From the NCBI RefSeq assembly GCF_023100945.1, contig NZ_CP064689.1, positions 5,686,001 through 5,750,000 on the forward strand: 64,000 bases of DNA, written 5' to 3'. Positions 1 through 8,093 of the stretch are shown here, piece by piece. Below the pieces are notes generated by a model that saw only the letters and a program-made list of their open reading frames with translations, was not told the DNA's origin and ran no database searches. Position 1 is the first letter of the stretch; every line of letters begins with the position of its first letter. The translations under genes were made by a program, and so were the position numbers. Source of the DNA: Bradyrhizobium sp. 200 (lineage in GTDB: Bacteria; Pseudomonadota; Alphaproteobacteria; Rhizobiales; Xanthobacteraceae).

Positions 1-568
1 TATGGATCAACAGCCACGCCGAGTCGCGGCACGAGCCGGAGCCAAGAGCCAGCGTCTCCTCCGGCGTCTGAATGCCCGGCTCCATCCGGATGACGTAGCT
101 GACCTTTTTCTGAAGCTGCGCGTTCAGCTCGACCAGGAAATTGACCGTGCTGTCGGCCTCGCGCGGAATCTCTTTCAAGTACGACGCAAACAGCGGCCCC
201 TGCTCTGACGTGGCGAGATACGGCGCAAGCTCGGTCTTCAGATCGTTGGTGTACTGAAACGGAAAAGAGGTGGCGTAACCCTCGACAAAGAAGTCGAAAG
301 GATTGACCACCGTCATCTGCGTGGAGAAGTCGACTTCGATCTTGAGTTCAGACGCCTTCTCCGGAAACACGAATCGCGCCAGCCAGTTGCCTTGCGGATC
401 CTGCTGCCAGTTCACGAAATGGTTCGAGGGCGTAACTTTAAGCGAATAGCTCAGGATCGGTGTCCGCGTATGCGGTGCCGGGCGCAGGCGAACGGTTTGC
501 GGGCCGAGATCGATCGGTCGGTCGTATTTGTAGTGCGTGACGTGATGTAGTGCGACGAAGATCGACAC
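1..568 (-). CDS. Transglutaminase-like protein, N-terminal part (runs off left edge)
   Basis: An open frame reads from a GTG at 568 to the left edge without a stop, 189 codons. The translation begins VSIFVALHHVTHYKYDR, the N-terminal beta domain typical of bacterial transglutaminase-like proteins, and near residue 180 reaches GSGSCRDSAWLL, the motif holding the nucleophilic Cys of transglutaminase-type cysteine hydrolases. In alphaproteobacteria this N-terminus usually belongs to a very long (about 1100 residue) protein with a C-terminal DUF2126 region; that part lies outside the window, so the full architecture is inferred. The role is unknown; such genes often sit beside circularly permuted ATP-grasp partners. 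A weak GGAG lies about 14 bases upstream of the GTG. The start is moderately certain, the family call fairly sure. Confidence 0.8.
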   Translation of the reverse strand, partial: MSIFVALHHVTHYKYDRPIDLGPQTVRLRPAPHTRTPILSYSLKVTPSNHFVNWQQDPQGNWLARFVFPEKASELKIEVDFSTQMTVVNPFDFFVEGYATSFPFQYTNDLKTELAPYLATSEQGPLFASYLKEIPREADSTVNFLVELNAQLQKKVSYVIRMEPGIQTPEETLALGSGSCRDSAWLLIH

Positions 569-670
569 GGACCGGAAACTCCAGCGGCTTTTTTAAGCAG
601 AACACCGGTTCCGGGCAGGATCAAGCACTAACAACGGGCACGGTGTGCCTACGGGAAGTGCGGCTCCACT

Positions 671-790
671 GTCGTCCCTGCGAACGCAGGGACCCATACG
701 CCGCGGCCAGCGTAAGGGGCACGCGGGGGAACAGCTTTGCTTCAACGACTTCGAGCGGTGGTTATGGGCCCCTGCGTTCGCAGGGGCGAC
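671..790. repeat. Palindromic intergenic repeat, family A copy 1
   Basis: The left arm begins GTCGTCCCTGCGAACG and continues to GACCCATACGCCG. The right arm is its inverse with a few changes (GGGCCCCTGCGTTCGCAGGGGCGAC). About 55 bases of non-conserved loop separate them. Each arm also contains a smaller inner palindrome, CCCTGCG-AACGCAGGG. It fills the gap between two tandem minus-strand genes. Three more copies lie at 27329, 29137 and 31576. Confidence 0.9.
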
Positions 791-808
791 GGCAGAGTTG
801 TGCAAGAA

Positions 809-2332
809 CTACATCGTTGCCCCAAGCACCCACGGCGCAAACTCGGCGCCGCCAAAGTCGAAGCTTTCGCTCTTGGTCGGCTGGCCCGATGCCGTTTTCA
901 GCATCAGCTCAAAGATGCGCTGGCCACATTGCTGCACGGTTTCCTCGCCATCGAGGATGGTGCCGCAATTGACGTCCATGTCGTCTTCCATGCGCTTGTA
1001 CATCGGCGTGTTGGTCGCGAGCTTGATCGAGGGCGCGGGCTTGCAGCCGAACACGCTGCCGCGCCCCGTGGTGAAGCAGACCATATTGGCGCCGCCCGCC
1101 ACCTGGCCCGTGGCCGCGACCGGGTCGTAGCCGGGCGTGTCCATGAAGACAAAACCCTTCTTGGTGATGGGCTCGGCGTAGTTGAGCACGTCGACCAGGT
1201 TGGTGCTGCCGGCCTTGGCCATCGCGCCCAATGACTTCTCAAGGATGGTGGTAAGGCCGCCGGCCTTGTTACCGGGGCTCGGATTGGCATTCATCTCGGC
1301 GCCTTCGCGCCTGGTGTATTCCTCCCACCAGCGCATCAGCCCAACGAGCTTTTCGCCGACCTCACGACTGACCGCGCGGCGGGTCAGGAGATGTTCGGCG
1401 CCGTAGGTTTCCGGTGTCTCGGATAGGATCACCGTGCCGCCATGGGCAACCAGGAGATCGCTCGCCGCGCCGAGCGCCGGATTGGCTGAGACACCGGAGT
1501 AACCGTCGGAGCCGCCGCATTGCAGCGCCACCGTCAATTCGCTGGCCGGCACGGGTTCGCGCTTCACTCTATTGGCGTCGGTCAGCGCCTCCTTCACGAA
1601 GGCTATACCGGCCTCCACCGTCTTGCGGGTGCCCCCGACTTCCTGGATGTCCATCGCGCGCAGCCGGCCGGCGAGCTTCTGCTCCTGCATCAGGCCGCCG
1701 ATCTGGTTGACCTCGCAGCCGAGGCCCAACACGACGACGGCAGAAAAGTTCACGTGCCGCGCGTAGCCGCCGAGCGTCCGGCGGAGCAGCGCCAGCGGCT
1801 CGTCCTGCGTCATGCCGCAGCCGGTCTTGTGGGTCAGCGCCACCACGCCGTCGACGTTCGGGAAGTCGGCCAGCGGGTTATCGCCGGTAAATGGATTCTT
1901 CTTGAACATGTCGGCGACGATGCCGGCGACATGGGCGCTGCAATTCACCGAGGTGAGGATGCCGATATAGTTGCGCGTTGCCACCCGCCCGTCGGCGCGG
2001 CGGATGCCGTCGAAGGTGGCCGGCAGGTCGAAATTCGGCACCGGCTTGACGTCGACGCCATAGGCATAGTCCTTGGCAAAATCGCCCATGCCGCAGTTTT
2101 GCGTGTGCACGTGCTGGCCCGGCGCAATCGGGACGGTGGCAAAGCCGATGATCTGGCCGTAGCGGCGTACCGGCTCGCCCACGGCAATCGGCTTGATCGC
2201 GACCTTGTGGCCCGCCGGAATCCGCTCGGTCGTGGTGACGCCTTCGGCCACCACCATGCCGGGCGGCAGGCTCGCGCGCGCGATCAGCACGCCGTCGTCA
2301 GGATGCAGGCGAATGACGGGTGCCGGGGTCAT
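809..2332 (-). CDS. UxaA family altronate/galactarate-type dehydratase
   Basis: A 507-residue protein with an N-terminal SAF-like domain (about residues 5-85) and a C-terminal altronate dehydratase catalytic domain (about 110-500). Conserved metal/active-site-type stretches include TQNCGMGDFAKDY, THKTGCGM, GLGCEVNQIGG and LQCGGSDGYSG. Enzymes of this family dehydrate sugar acids to 2-keto-3-deoxy acids; the exact substrate (altronate, galactarate or another aldonate) cannot be read from sequence. It is the last gene of a minus-strand operon after an Ldh-type dehydrogenase and an HpcH/HpaI aldolase, about 100 bases after the latter. That fits a dehydration-then-aldol-cleavage route. The length matches one-piece UxaA proteins. 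Confidence 0.85.
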   Translation of the reverse strand: MTPAPVIRLHPDDGVLIARASLPPGMVVAEGVTTTERIPAGHKVAIKPIAVGEPVRRYGQIIGFATVPIAPGQHVHTQNCGMGDFAKDYAYGVDVKPVPNFDLPATFDGIRRADGRVATRNYIGILTSVNCSAHVAGIVADMFKKNPFTGDNPLADFPNVDGVVALTHKTGCGMTQDEPLALLRRTLGGYARHVNFSAVVVLGLGCEVNQIGGLMQEQKLAGRLRAMDIQEVGGTRKTVEAGIAFVKEALTDANRVKREPVPASELTVALQCGGSDGYSGVSANPALGAASDLLVAHGGTVILSETPETYGAEHLLTRRAVSREVGEKLVGLMRWWEEYTRREGAEMNANPSPGNKAGGLTTILEKSLGAMAKAGSTNLVDVLNYAEPITKKGFVFMDTPGYDPVAATGQVAGGANMVCFTTGRGSVFGCKPAPSIKLATNTPMYKRMEDDMDVNCGTILDGEETVQQCGQRIFELMLKTASGQPTKSESFDFGGAEFAPWVLGATM

Positions 2333-2428
2333 TGGGTGTCTCCTTGAAGGGGCGAATAGCGAATGGCGAGTGGTATTGCTCCAGTCGCTACTCGCTACCC
2401 CCTATTCGCTACTCGCTACTCGCGTATC

Positions 2429-3208
2429 TCAAGCTTTTCCGCCGGAATCCTTGCGGGTCTGGTTCACCTGCATCTTGGCGTAGGTCATCATCAAGCCGCT
2501 CTCGTTCGACAGCGTCACCAGCTTGAAGCCCATGTTGATGGCGCGGACCGCGCCCTCGGCGCCCGAGCAGTGAATGCCGGGATTGAGGCCGCGCTTGCCG
2601 CACTCCTTGATGATCTTCTCATAGATCTTGAGGATTTCCGGCTCATCGCGATCAAGCTTCGGCACCAGGCCATAGGAGAAGCCAAGATCGGACGGGCCGA
2701 TATAGACGCCGTCGATGCCCTCGACGTCGAGGATCGATTCCATGTTTTCGACCGCGGTCCTGGTCTCCATCATCGGCAACAGCACGATCTCGTCGTTGGC
2801 CGTCTGCTGGTAAGTGCCGGCCGAGCCGTACATGCCGGAGCGGATCGGGCCATTGGAGCGCGTGCCCTTCGGCGGATATTTGGCGTACTGGACCAGGTTC
2901 TTGGCTTCCTGCGGGGTATTGATCATCGGGCAGATCACGCCATAGGCGCCGCCGTCGAGCACCTTGCCGATGATGCCGGGCTCGTTCCAGGGCACGCGGA
3001 CCATCGGCGTCACCGGATGGCCATTCATCGCCTGGAAGCATTGCACCATCGAGAGGTAATCCTGCACGCCGTGCTGCATGTCGACGGTGACGCTGTCGAA
3101 GCCGCATTGTGCGATCACTTCGGCCGAGAAGCCGGACGGAATCGCGAGCCACGCGTTCACCACGGCCTTGCCGGAGGCCCATACTTTCTTGACATTGTTG
3201 GTTGCCAT
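2429..3208 (-). CDS. HpcH/HpaI family aldolase
   Basis: A 259-residue class II pyruvate aldolase of the HpcH/HpaI/GarL family. Visible family residues are the His of VDMQHG, the Arg of PMVRVPW, the metal-binding Glu of MMETRTAVENM and Asp of YIGPSDLGF. The family splits 2-keto-4-hydroxy acids into pyruvate and an aldehyde. Two roles are plausible: the last step of the adjacent homoprotocatechuate pathway (4-hydroxy-2-oxoheptanedioate to pyruvate plus succinate semialdehyde), for which no other hpaI is in the window, or cleavage of the product of the UxaA-type dehydratase downstream. It has MQH where E. coli HpaI has GEH, so I do not assign hpaI. The middle gene of its operon. Confidence 0.85.
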   Translation of the reverse strand: MATNNVKKVWASGKAVVNAWLAIPSGFSAEVIAQCGFDSVTVDMQHGVQDYLSMVQCFQAMNGHPVTPMVRVPWNEPGIIGKVLDGGAYGVICPMINTPQEAKNLVQYAKYPPKGTRSNGPIRSGMYGSAGTYQQTANDEIVLLPMMETRTAVENMESILDVEGIDGVYIGPSDLGFSYGLVPKLDRDEPEILKIYEKIIKECGKRGLNPGIHCSGAEGAVRAINMGFKLVTLSNESGLMMTYAKMQVNQTRKDSGGKA

Positions 3209-3259
3209 TGATCGCTTTCCCTTTGTGATCGTTACGATTGTTGGAGTTCGCGGAGTTGA

Positions 3260-4345
3260 TTAGCTGGCGGCGCGCTGGATGCTAGCCTCGCTGACGCCGA
3301 CCTCGCGGGCGGTGTTGACGATCGCAGCCCAGATATCGTCGGGCAGGGGCACGCCGTTCCTGGTGCGGTCGGCACGCATCTTCCGTTCAGGGTCGCCGGG
3401 GACCAGCACGGTGTCGACGCCGGCGATCGGCTTGGTCTCCCGGATGAAGTCGGTGTAGCGCGAGATTTCGTCGTCGAAGTAATTGCTGGTGTCGATCACT
3501 TTGGGGTCGACATAGAAGGCGAGCATGCCGTTGGCGAATTGCCGGCCGCCCGAGGTGGCGCCGGTACCGGTGAGCGCGCCGCCAAGCAGTTCGCAGATGA
3601 AGGCAAGCCCGGATCCCTTGTGCTCGCCGAACGCGCGGATCGCCCCCGTCCCCTTGGTGTGGTCGCGCGGCCCGTCCGGCGTGTAGGGCCCGTAGAGCAC
3701 GGACGGCTCCTCGCTCAGCGTGCCGTCGCCATCAACGAGTGCGCCGGTCGGCAGTTTCTTGCCGCCGCGGCTCGCCACCAGCACCTTGCCCTCGGCAACG
3801 ATCGAGGTGGCGAAATCGAGCACGATCGGATCCTGCCCCTTGCGCGGAATGCCGACGCAATAGGGCGCCGTCGAAAGCCGCTTCTGAACGCCGCCGAACG
3901 GCGCTACCAATAGCGAGCCCGCGGCGTTGACGAAGTGGACCGACACCAGCCCTTCGGCGGCGGCCATTTCGGCCCAGTCGCCGACGCGGCCGATATGCCC
4001 GGCATTGCGCAGTGCGATCGCCGACAGCCCCGCCTTCTTGCACTTCTCGATGCCGGTCCGCACCGCGAACGGCGTCACGGTCTGGCCATAGCCGAACTTG
4101 CCATCGACCACGGCGAGCGACGGCGTATCGACGACGATCTCGGGGGTCTGGTTGGGGATGACGTTGCCCGTCTTCTTCCAGCGGACATAGACCGGAACCC
4201 GGATCACGCCGTGGCTGTCATGTCCGGTGAGATTGGCGGTCGTCAGATAGGTCGCAATGCGCCTGGCTTCCTCGGGCGAGGATTCCGAATGGGAAAAAAC
4301 CTCAGCGACGAAATCGATCAGATTGTTGACTTGTATGGTGACCAT
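3260..4345 (-). CDS. Ldh family oxidoreductase (malate/L-lactate/sulfolactate dehydrogenase type)
   Basis: 361 residues, the usual length for the Ldh_2 family of NAD(P)-dependent 2-hydroxyacid/keto-acid oxidoreductases, which lack a classical Rossmann fold. The family motif GHDSHGVIRVP is at about residues 40-50, and the glycine-rich FGEHKGSGLAFICELLGG is in the C-terminal half. Relatives act on malate, L-lactate, sulfolactate, ureidoglycolate and 2,3-diketo-L-gulonate, so the substrate is open. First gene of the operon with the HpaI-type aldolase and UxaA-type dehydratase (gaps of about 50 and 100 bases). It is preceded by a leader with strong dyads at 4468-4501. Confidence 0.85.
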   Translation of the reverse strand: MVTIQVNNLIDFVAEVFSHSESSPEEARRIATYLTTANLTGHDSHGVIRVPVYVRWKKTGNVIPNQTPEIVVDTPSLAVVDGKFGYGQTVTPFAVRTGIEKCKKAGLSAIALRNAGHIGRVGDWAEMAAAEGLVSVHFVNAAGSLLVAPFGGVQKRLSTAPYCVGIPRKGQDPIVLDFATSIVAEGKVLVASRGGKKLPTGALVDGDGTLSEEPSVLYGPYTPDGPRDHTKGTGAIRAFGEHKGSGLAFICELLGGALTGTGATSGGRQFANGMLAFYVDPKVIDTSNYFDDEISRYTDFIRETKPIAGVDTVLVPGDPERKMRADRTRNGVPLPDDIWAAIVNTAREVGVSEASIQRAAS

Positions 4346-4467
4346 TTTTCGGATTCAGCCCTGACCTTGCACCGGGAAAGCCGGCGATATCAGCGGCAAC
4401 CCCTGGAACTCCCACACCGGTTTTGATGACCGGCTTGGCCGGCACTTTGAGCGAAAAATCACATGCG

Positions 4468-4501
4468 TGTCTACCATTAGACAAATGATTGCAATCATTT
4501 G
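4468..4501. promoter_or_regulatory. Two abutting dyads, probable operators of the ldh-aldolase-uxaA operon
   Basis: 4482-4501 is a perfect 20-base palindrome, CAAATGATTG followed by CAATCATTTG. It overlaps by two bases a second dyad, TGTCTA-CCAT-TAGACA, at 4468-4483. A further perfect palindrome, GCAAATTTGC, is at 4535-4544, and an 8-base direct repeat GGCCGCTA is at 4505 and 4520. All lie in the 200-base gap between hpaR's stop and the Ldh start, 120-200 bases upstream of that start. The regulator is not known; HpaR (next gene) or a GntR/MarR protein elsewhere are candidates. Confidence 0.65.
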
Positions 4502-4546
4502 CCCGGCCGCTATGCATCGGGCCGCTAGCATCATGCAAATTTGCGC

Positions 4547-5083
4547 TTACTCGTCGGGCTCGGCGTCGCCCTCACCGGCCACTTCCATCGCGGCGAGGCT
4601 GCGCTCCAATTCGCCCAGCATGTCCTGCAATTCAGCGAGCTTGCGCGCGCCATAGCGATTGGTGATCTCCGCGTAGATCGCCTCCGACGTCGGCGCGACG
4701 GCCTCGATCAGCTTCAACCCCTTGGACGAGATCGACACCTCGCCGCGGCGCAGATCGGCCTTGGCGGTTCGCCGTTCGATCAGGTCGCGCGCTTCGAGGT
4801 CGCGCAGGATTCGCGACAGGCTCGGACCCAGCAAAAAGGCGACGCGCGCCAGTTCGGTGACCTCGATGGTATCCACCGCCGTCAGCGCGCGCAGGATCCG
4901 CCACTGCTGCTCGGTCAGCCCGTGATTGCGCAAGGAGGGGCGGAACTGGCGCATCACGGCTTCGCGCGCGCGCAACAGCGACATCGGCAGCGAACGGGAG
5001 AATTCACGCATTGGTCCGCGGCGGGGCTCTAGCGTTCCCTCGGAGTCCGAACGCGACCCGTTCGGCGATTTCTTGCCTACCAT
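4547..5083 (-). CDS. hpaR: MarR family regulator, HpaR-like
   Basis: The MarR winged-helix core MSLLRAREAVMRQFRPSL through LTEQQWRILRAL and GPSLSRILRDLEARDLIERR matches HpaR, repressor of homoprotocatechuate genes. I place the start at the ATG of MVGKKSPNG (178 residues). The frame stays open to a TTG at 5188, but those extra residues would run through the divergent promoter. A second candidate is the ATG at 5011 (MREFSRSLP), which would give the usual HpaR length of about 150. It is divergent from hpaH, with a perfect TTAACATGTTAA dyad between them, as expected for autoregulation and control of the operon. Ligands of known HpaR proteins are hydroxyphenylacetates. Confidence 0.85.
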   Translation of the reverse strand: MVGKKSPNGSRSDSEGTLEPRRGPMREFSRSLPMSLLRAREAVMRQFRPSLRNHGLTEQQWRILRALTAVDTIEVTELARVAFLLGPSLSRILRDLEARDLIERRTAKADLRRGEVSISSKGLKLIEAVAPTSEAIYAEITNRYGARKLAELQDMLGELERSLAAMEVAGEGDAEPDE

Positions 5084-5158
5084 CTTCAGTGGTCCACTAT
5101 TCCGGAATCGTCTTTCCGGAAGGATAAAGTTTTGCGGCGCAACAAGCATCAAATCAGT

Positions 5159-5187
5159 TTGCAGCGAATAACTTAACATGTTAAACA
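5159..5187 (+). promoter_or_regulatory. hpaH promoter with overlapping HpaR-type operator
   Basis: A candidate -35 TTGCAG (5159-5164) and -10 TAAACA (5182-5187) are separated by 17 bases. The perfect 12-base palindrome TTAACATGTTAA at 5173-5184 covers the spacer and the start of the -10 box, 45 bases before the hpaH ATG. Binding there would block the promoter, as expected for a MarR-type repressor. The dyad is seen directly; the binding by HpaR is inferred. Confidence 0.6.
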
Positions 5188-5228
5188 AATTTCAGCACCC
5201 GCTTTTTGCTGAGTAGCCAGACACGCCC

Positions 5229-6035
5229 ATGGCCCTTTCCAGAGAAGACATCCGAAGCGCCGCCGAGCGGCTCGATCAGGCCGAAAAGACCCGCCAGCAG
5301 ATCCGGCAGCTTTCGATCGAACATCCCGGCATAACGATCGAGGATGCCTACGCTATTCAGAAGGCCTGGGTCGAGATGAAGGTCGCCCAGGGGCGCGTTG
5401 TGAAGGGTCACAAGATCGGCCTGACCTCAAAGGCGATGCAGAGCGCGCTCAATATCGACGAGCCTGACTCCGGCATTCTGCTCGACGACATGTTCTTTGC
5501 CGATGGCGGGCTGGTGCCGTCGGACCGCTTCATCGCGACCCGCATCGAGGCCGAACTTGCCTTCGTGATGAAGTCGCGGCTTTCGGGCCCGGACTGCACG
5601 ATGTTCGACGTGCTGAATGCGACCGATTTTGTGGTACCGGCGCTGGAGATCCTCGATACGCGGGTCGAGCGGGTCGACCCGCAGACCAAGGCAACCCGAA
5701 AAATCTTCGACACCATCGCCGACAATGCCGCGAATGCCGGCATCGTGCTGGGCGGCCGTCCGATCCGGCCGATGGACGCCGACCTGCGCTGGATCGGTGC
5801 GCTCTGTTTCCGCAACGGCCAGCTCGAGGAGACCGGGCTTGCGGCCGGCGTTCTCAACCATCCGGCGACATCTGTGGCCTGGCTTGCCAACAAGATCGCG
5901 CCGAACGGGCTGGCGCTGGAAGCCGGACAAGTGGTGCTGGCCGGATCGTTCATCCGCCCGATCGAGACCCGCAAGGGCGACACGATCCAGGCCGACTATG
6001 GCCCTTACGGCTCGGTGAGCTGCTACTTCGCCTGA
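5229..6035 (+). CDS. hpaH: 2-oxo-hept-3-ene-1,7-dioate hydratase
   Basis: 268 residues of the hydratase/decarboxylase branch of the FAH superfamily. Conserved features are the metal-binding pair E107/E109 in TRIEAELAF and the substrate-binding KGHKIGLTSKAMQ at 59-71. HpaH (HpcG) adds water to 2-oxo-hept-3-ene-1,7-dioate, giving 4-hydroxy-2-oxoheptanedioate, in the cytoplasmic homoprotocatechuate meta pathway, with Mg2+ as cofactor. It is the first gene of the hpa operon, directly behind the operator at 5173. The ATG at 5229 lacks a good Shine-Dalgarno sequence. The neighbouring hpaF, hpaE, hpaD and FAH genes make the pathway assignment firm. Confidence 0.92.
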   Translation: MALSREDIRSAAERLDQAEKTRQQIRQLSIEHPGITIEDAYAIQKAWVEMKVAQGRVVKGHKIGLTSKAMQSALNIDEPDSGILLDDMFFADGGLVPSDRFIATRIEAELAFVMKSRLSGPDCTMFDVLNATDFVVPALEILDTRVERVDPQTKATRKIFDTIADNAANAGIVLGGRPIRPMDADLRWIGALCFRNGQLEETGLAAGVLNHPATSVAWLANKIAPNGLALEAGQVVLAGSFIRPIETRKGDTIQADYGPYGSVSCYFA

Positions 6036-6064
6036 CGCTTGAAGAGAGTTGGAGCAACCGCAAG

Positions 6065-6463
6065 ATGCCGCACTTCACGATTGAATATTCAGGCGATCTC
6101 GATCGCTACGTCGACATGGGCGCGGTCGTGGAACTGGTTCGGAAGGCAGCGGTCGAGACCGGCATCTTCCCGCTCGGAGGTATTCGCGTCCGCGCTATCA
6201 AATGCGAGCATTACGCGATTGCCGACGGCCGCGGGAATTACGGCTTCCTCGATATGGTGCTCCGCCTCGGCGAGGGCCGCGACCTCGCCACCCGCAAGAA
6301 GGCGGGCGAACATATTTTCAAGGCCTTGTCGGCCTATCTCGACCCGGTGTTTGCGAACGAGAAGTTCGCGCTGTCGTTCGACATGCAGATCAACGACAAG
6401 GAAACAAGCTGGAAACGCAACAACATCCACGACTCCCTGAAAGTGGAGGCTATCAATGGATAA
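6065..6463 (+). CDS. hpaF: 5-carboxymethyl-2-hydroxymuconate isomerase
   Basis: 132 residues, a CHMI-type member of the tautomerase superfamily (family length about 126). The protein starts Met-Pro-His, so removal of Met would expose the catalytic N-terminal proline (P2 in the ORF). FTIEYSGDLD and the central KCEHYAIADG region agree with the family. HpaF (HpcD) moves the double bond of 5-carboxymethyl-2-hydroxymuconate or of its decarboxylated product to the 2-oxo form used by HpaH. It lies 29 bases after hpaH and overlaps hpaE by 8 bases, indicating translational coupling. Confidence 0.9.
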   Translation: MPHFTIEYSGDLDRYVDMGAVVELVRKAAVETGIFPLGGIRVRAIKCEHYAIADGRGNYGFLDMVLRLGEGRDLATRKKAGEHIFKALSAYLDPVFANEKFALSFDMQINDKETSWKRNNIHDSLKVEAING

Positions 6464-7991
6464 GGCGACACCGAAGGACCTGTTTCAGGCCAACCGCGAC
6501 CGCGCCGCCCCCCTGCTCGCCAAGTTAAAGAGTGAGGGCATCGGGCACATGATCGACGGCAAGACGGTGCCGTCGAGTTCGGGCCAGACGTTCGAGACGA
6601 AGTCGCCGGTCGACGGCGCGGTGCTGGCGTCGGTGGCCCGCGGCAACGCCGAAGACATCGACCGCGCCGCGACCGCAGCCGCGACGGCCTTCAAATCCTG
6701 GCGCGAGATGTCAGCGGCGGCACGGAAGAAACTGCTGCATCGCGTGGCGGACGCGATCGAGGACCATGCCGACGATATCGCGGTGCTGGAATGCATCGAC
6801 ACCGGCCAGGCCCATCGCTTCATGGCCAAGGCCGCAATCCGCGCGGCGGAAAACTTCCGCTTCTTTGCCGACAAGTGCGCCGAAGCCCGGGACGGCCTCA
6901 ATATGCCGAGCGAGGAGCACTGGAACATCTCGACCCGGGTGCCGATTGGCCCGGTCGGCGTGATCACGCCGTGGAATACCCCGTTCATGCTGTCGACCTG
7001 GAAGATTGCGCCGGCGCTCGCCGCGGGCTGCACCGTGGTGCACAAGCCGGCGGAATGGTCACCGGTAACGGCGGACCTGCTGGCGAAACTCGCCAAGCAG
7101 GCCGGCCTGCCCGACGGTGTGCTCAACACCGTCCACGGCATGGGCGAGGAAGCCGGCAAGGCGCTGACCGAGCATCCCGCGATCAAGGCGATCGGCTTTG
7201 TCGGCGAAAGTTCGACCGGCTCGGCGATCATGGCGCAGGGCGCCCCTACCCTGAAGCGCGTCCATTTCGAGCTCGGCGGCAAAAACCCCGTGATCGTGTT
7301 CGACGATGCGGACCTCGACCGAGCGCTGGATGCCGTCGTGTTCATGATCTACTCGCTCAATGGCGAGCGCTGCACGTCCTCCAGCCGGCTGCTGGTTCAG
7401 CAAGGCATTGCCGACAAGTTCATCGAAAAACTGACAGCCCGGGTGAAGGCGTTGAAGGTCGGCCATCCGCTCGACCCGGCCACCGAAATCGGGCCGCTGA
7501 TCCATGAGCGGCACCTGACAAAAGTCTGCAGCTATTTCGACATCGCGCGACAGGACGGCGCCACCATCGCGGTCGGCGGCAAGCCGCATGACGGGCCCGG
7601 CGGCGGGCATTACGTGCAGCCGACTCTGGTCACCGGCGCGCACGCCAAAATGCGGGTGGCGCAGGAGGAAGTGTTCGGCCCGTTCCTGACCGTGATCCCG
7701 TTCAAGGACGAAAAGGAGGCGATCGAGATCGCCAATGGCGTCCAGTACGGCCTGACCGGCTATGTCTGGACCGGCGACATGGGCCGCGCGCTGCGGGTGG
7801 CGGATGCGCTGGAGGCCGGCATGATCTGGCTCAATTCCGAAAACGTCCGCCATCTGCCGACGCCGTTCGGCGGCATGAAATCGTCAGGCATCGGCCGCGA
7901 CGGCGGCGACTACTCGTTCGACTTCTATATGGAAACCAAGCACGTCTCGCTCGCGCGCGGGACGCACAAGATTCAGAAACTGGGAATCTAG
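6456..7991 (+). CDS. hpaE: 5-carboxymethyl-2-hydroxymuconate semialdehyde dehydrogenase
   Basis: A 511-residue aldehyde dehydrogenase. The catalytic set is complete: N174 in TPWNTPF, K197 of the NAD pocket in VVHKPAEW, E272 in FELGGKN and nucleophile C306 in NGERCTSS. In this operon it is best read as HpaE (HpcC), which oxidises the ring-cleavage semialdehyde to 5-carboxymethyl-2-hydroxymuconate with NAD+. The ATG lies inside the end of hpaF. The N-terminus is about 20 residues longer than in enteric HpaE, with no effect on the domains. A palindromic repeat of family C separates it from hpaD. Confidence 0.9.
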   Translation: MDKATPKDLFQANRDRAAPLLAKLKSEGIGHMIDGKTVPSSSGQTFETKSPVDGAVLASVARGNAEDIDRAATAAATAFKSWREMSAAARKKLLHRVADAIEDHADDIAVLECIDTGQAHRFMAKAAIRAAENFRFFADKCAEARDGLNMPSEEHWNISTRVPIGPVGVITPWNTPFMLSTWKIAPALAAGCTVVHKPAEWSPVTADLLAKLAKQAGLPDGVLNTVHGMGEEAGKALTEHPAIKAIGFVGESSTGSAIMAQGAPTLKRVHFELGGKNPVIVFDDADLDRALDAVVFMIYSLNGERCTSSSRLLVQQGIADKFIEKLTARVKALKVGHPLDPATEIGPLIHERHLTKVCSYFDIARQDGATIAVGGKPHDGPGGGHYVQPTLVTGAHAKMRVAQEEVFGPFLTVIPFKDEKEAIEIANGVQYGLTGYVWTGDMGRALRVADALEAGMIWLNSENVRHLPTPFGGMKSSGIGRDGGDYSFDFYMETKHVSLARGTHKIQKLGI

Positions 7992-7998
7992 AACTCAC

Positions 7999-8074
7999 CG
8001 TCGTTCCGGGGCGCGAAGCGAACCCGGAACCTCGAGATTCCGGGTCTGGTCCTTCGGACCATCCCGGAATGACG
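7999..8074. repeat. Palindromic intergenic repeat, family C copy 1
   Basis: The outer arms CGTCGTTCCGGGG and ATCCCGGAATGACG enclose a second palindrome, AACCCGGAACCTCGAGATTCCGGGTC. The inner left arm contains GCGCGAAGCGAA, a core shared with families B, E and G. It sits inside the hpa operon between hpaE and hpaD, 19 bases before the hpaD ATG. The second copy is at 25441. Confidence 0.85.
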
Positions 8075-8093
8075 CCTCAAGCAGGGAAATGCC

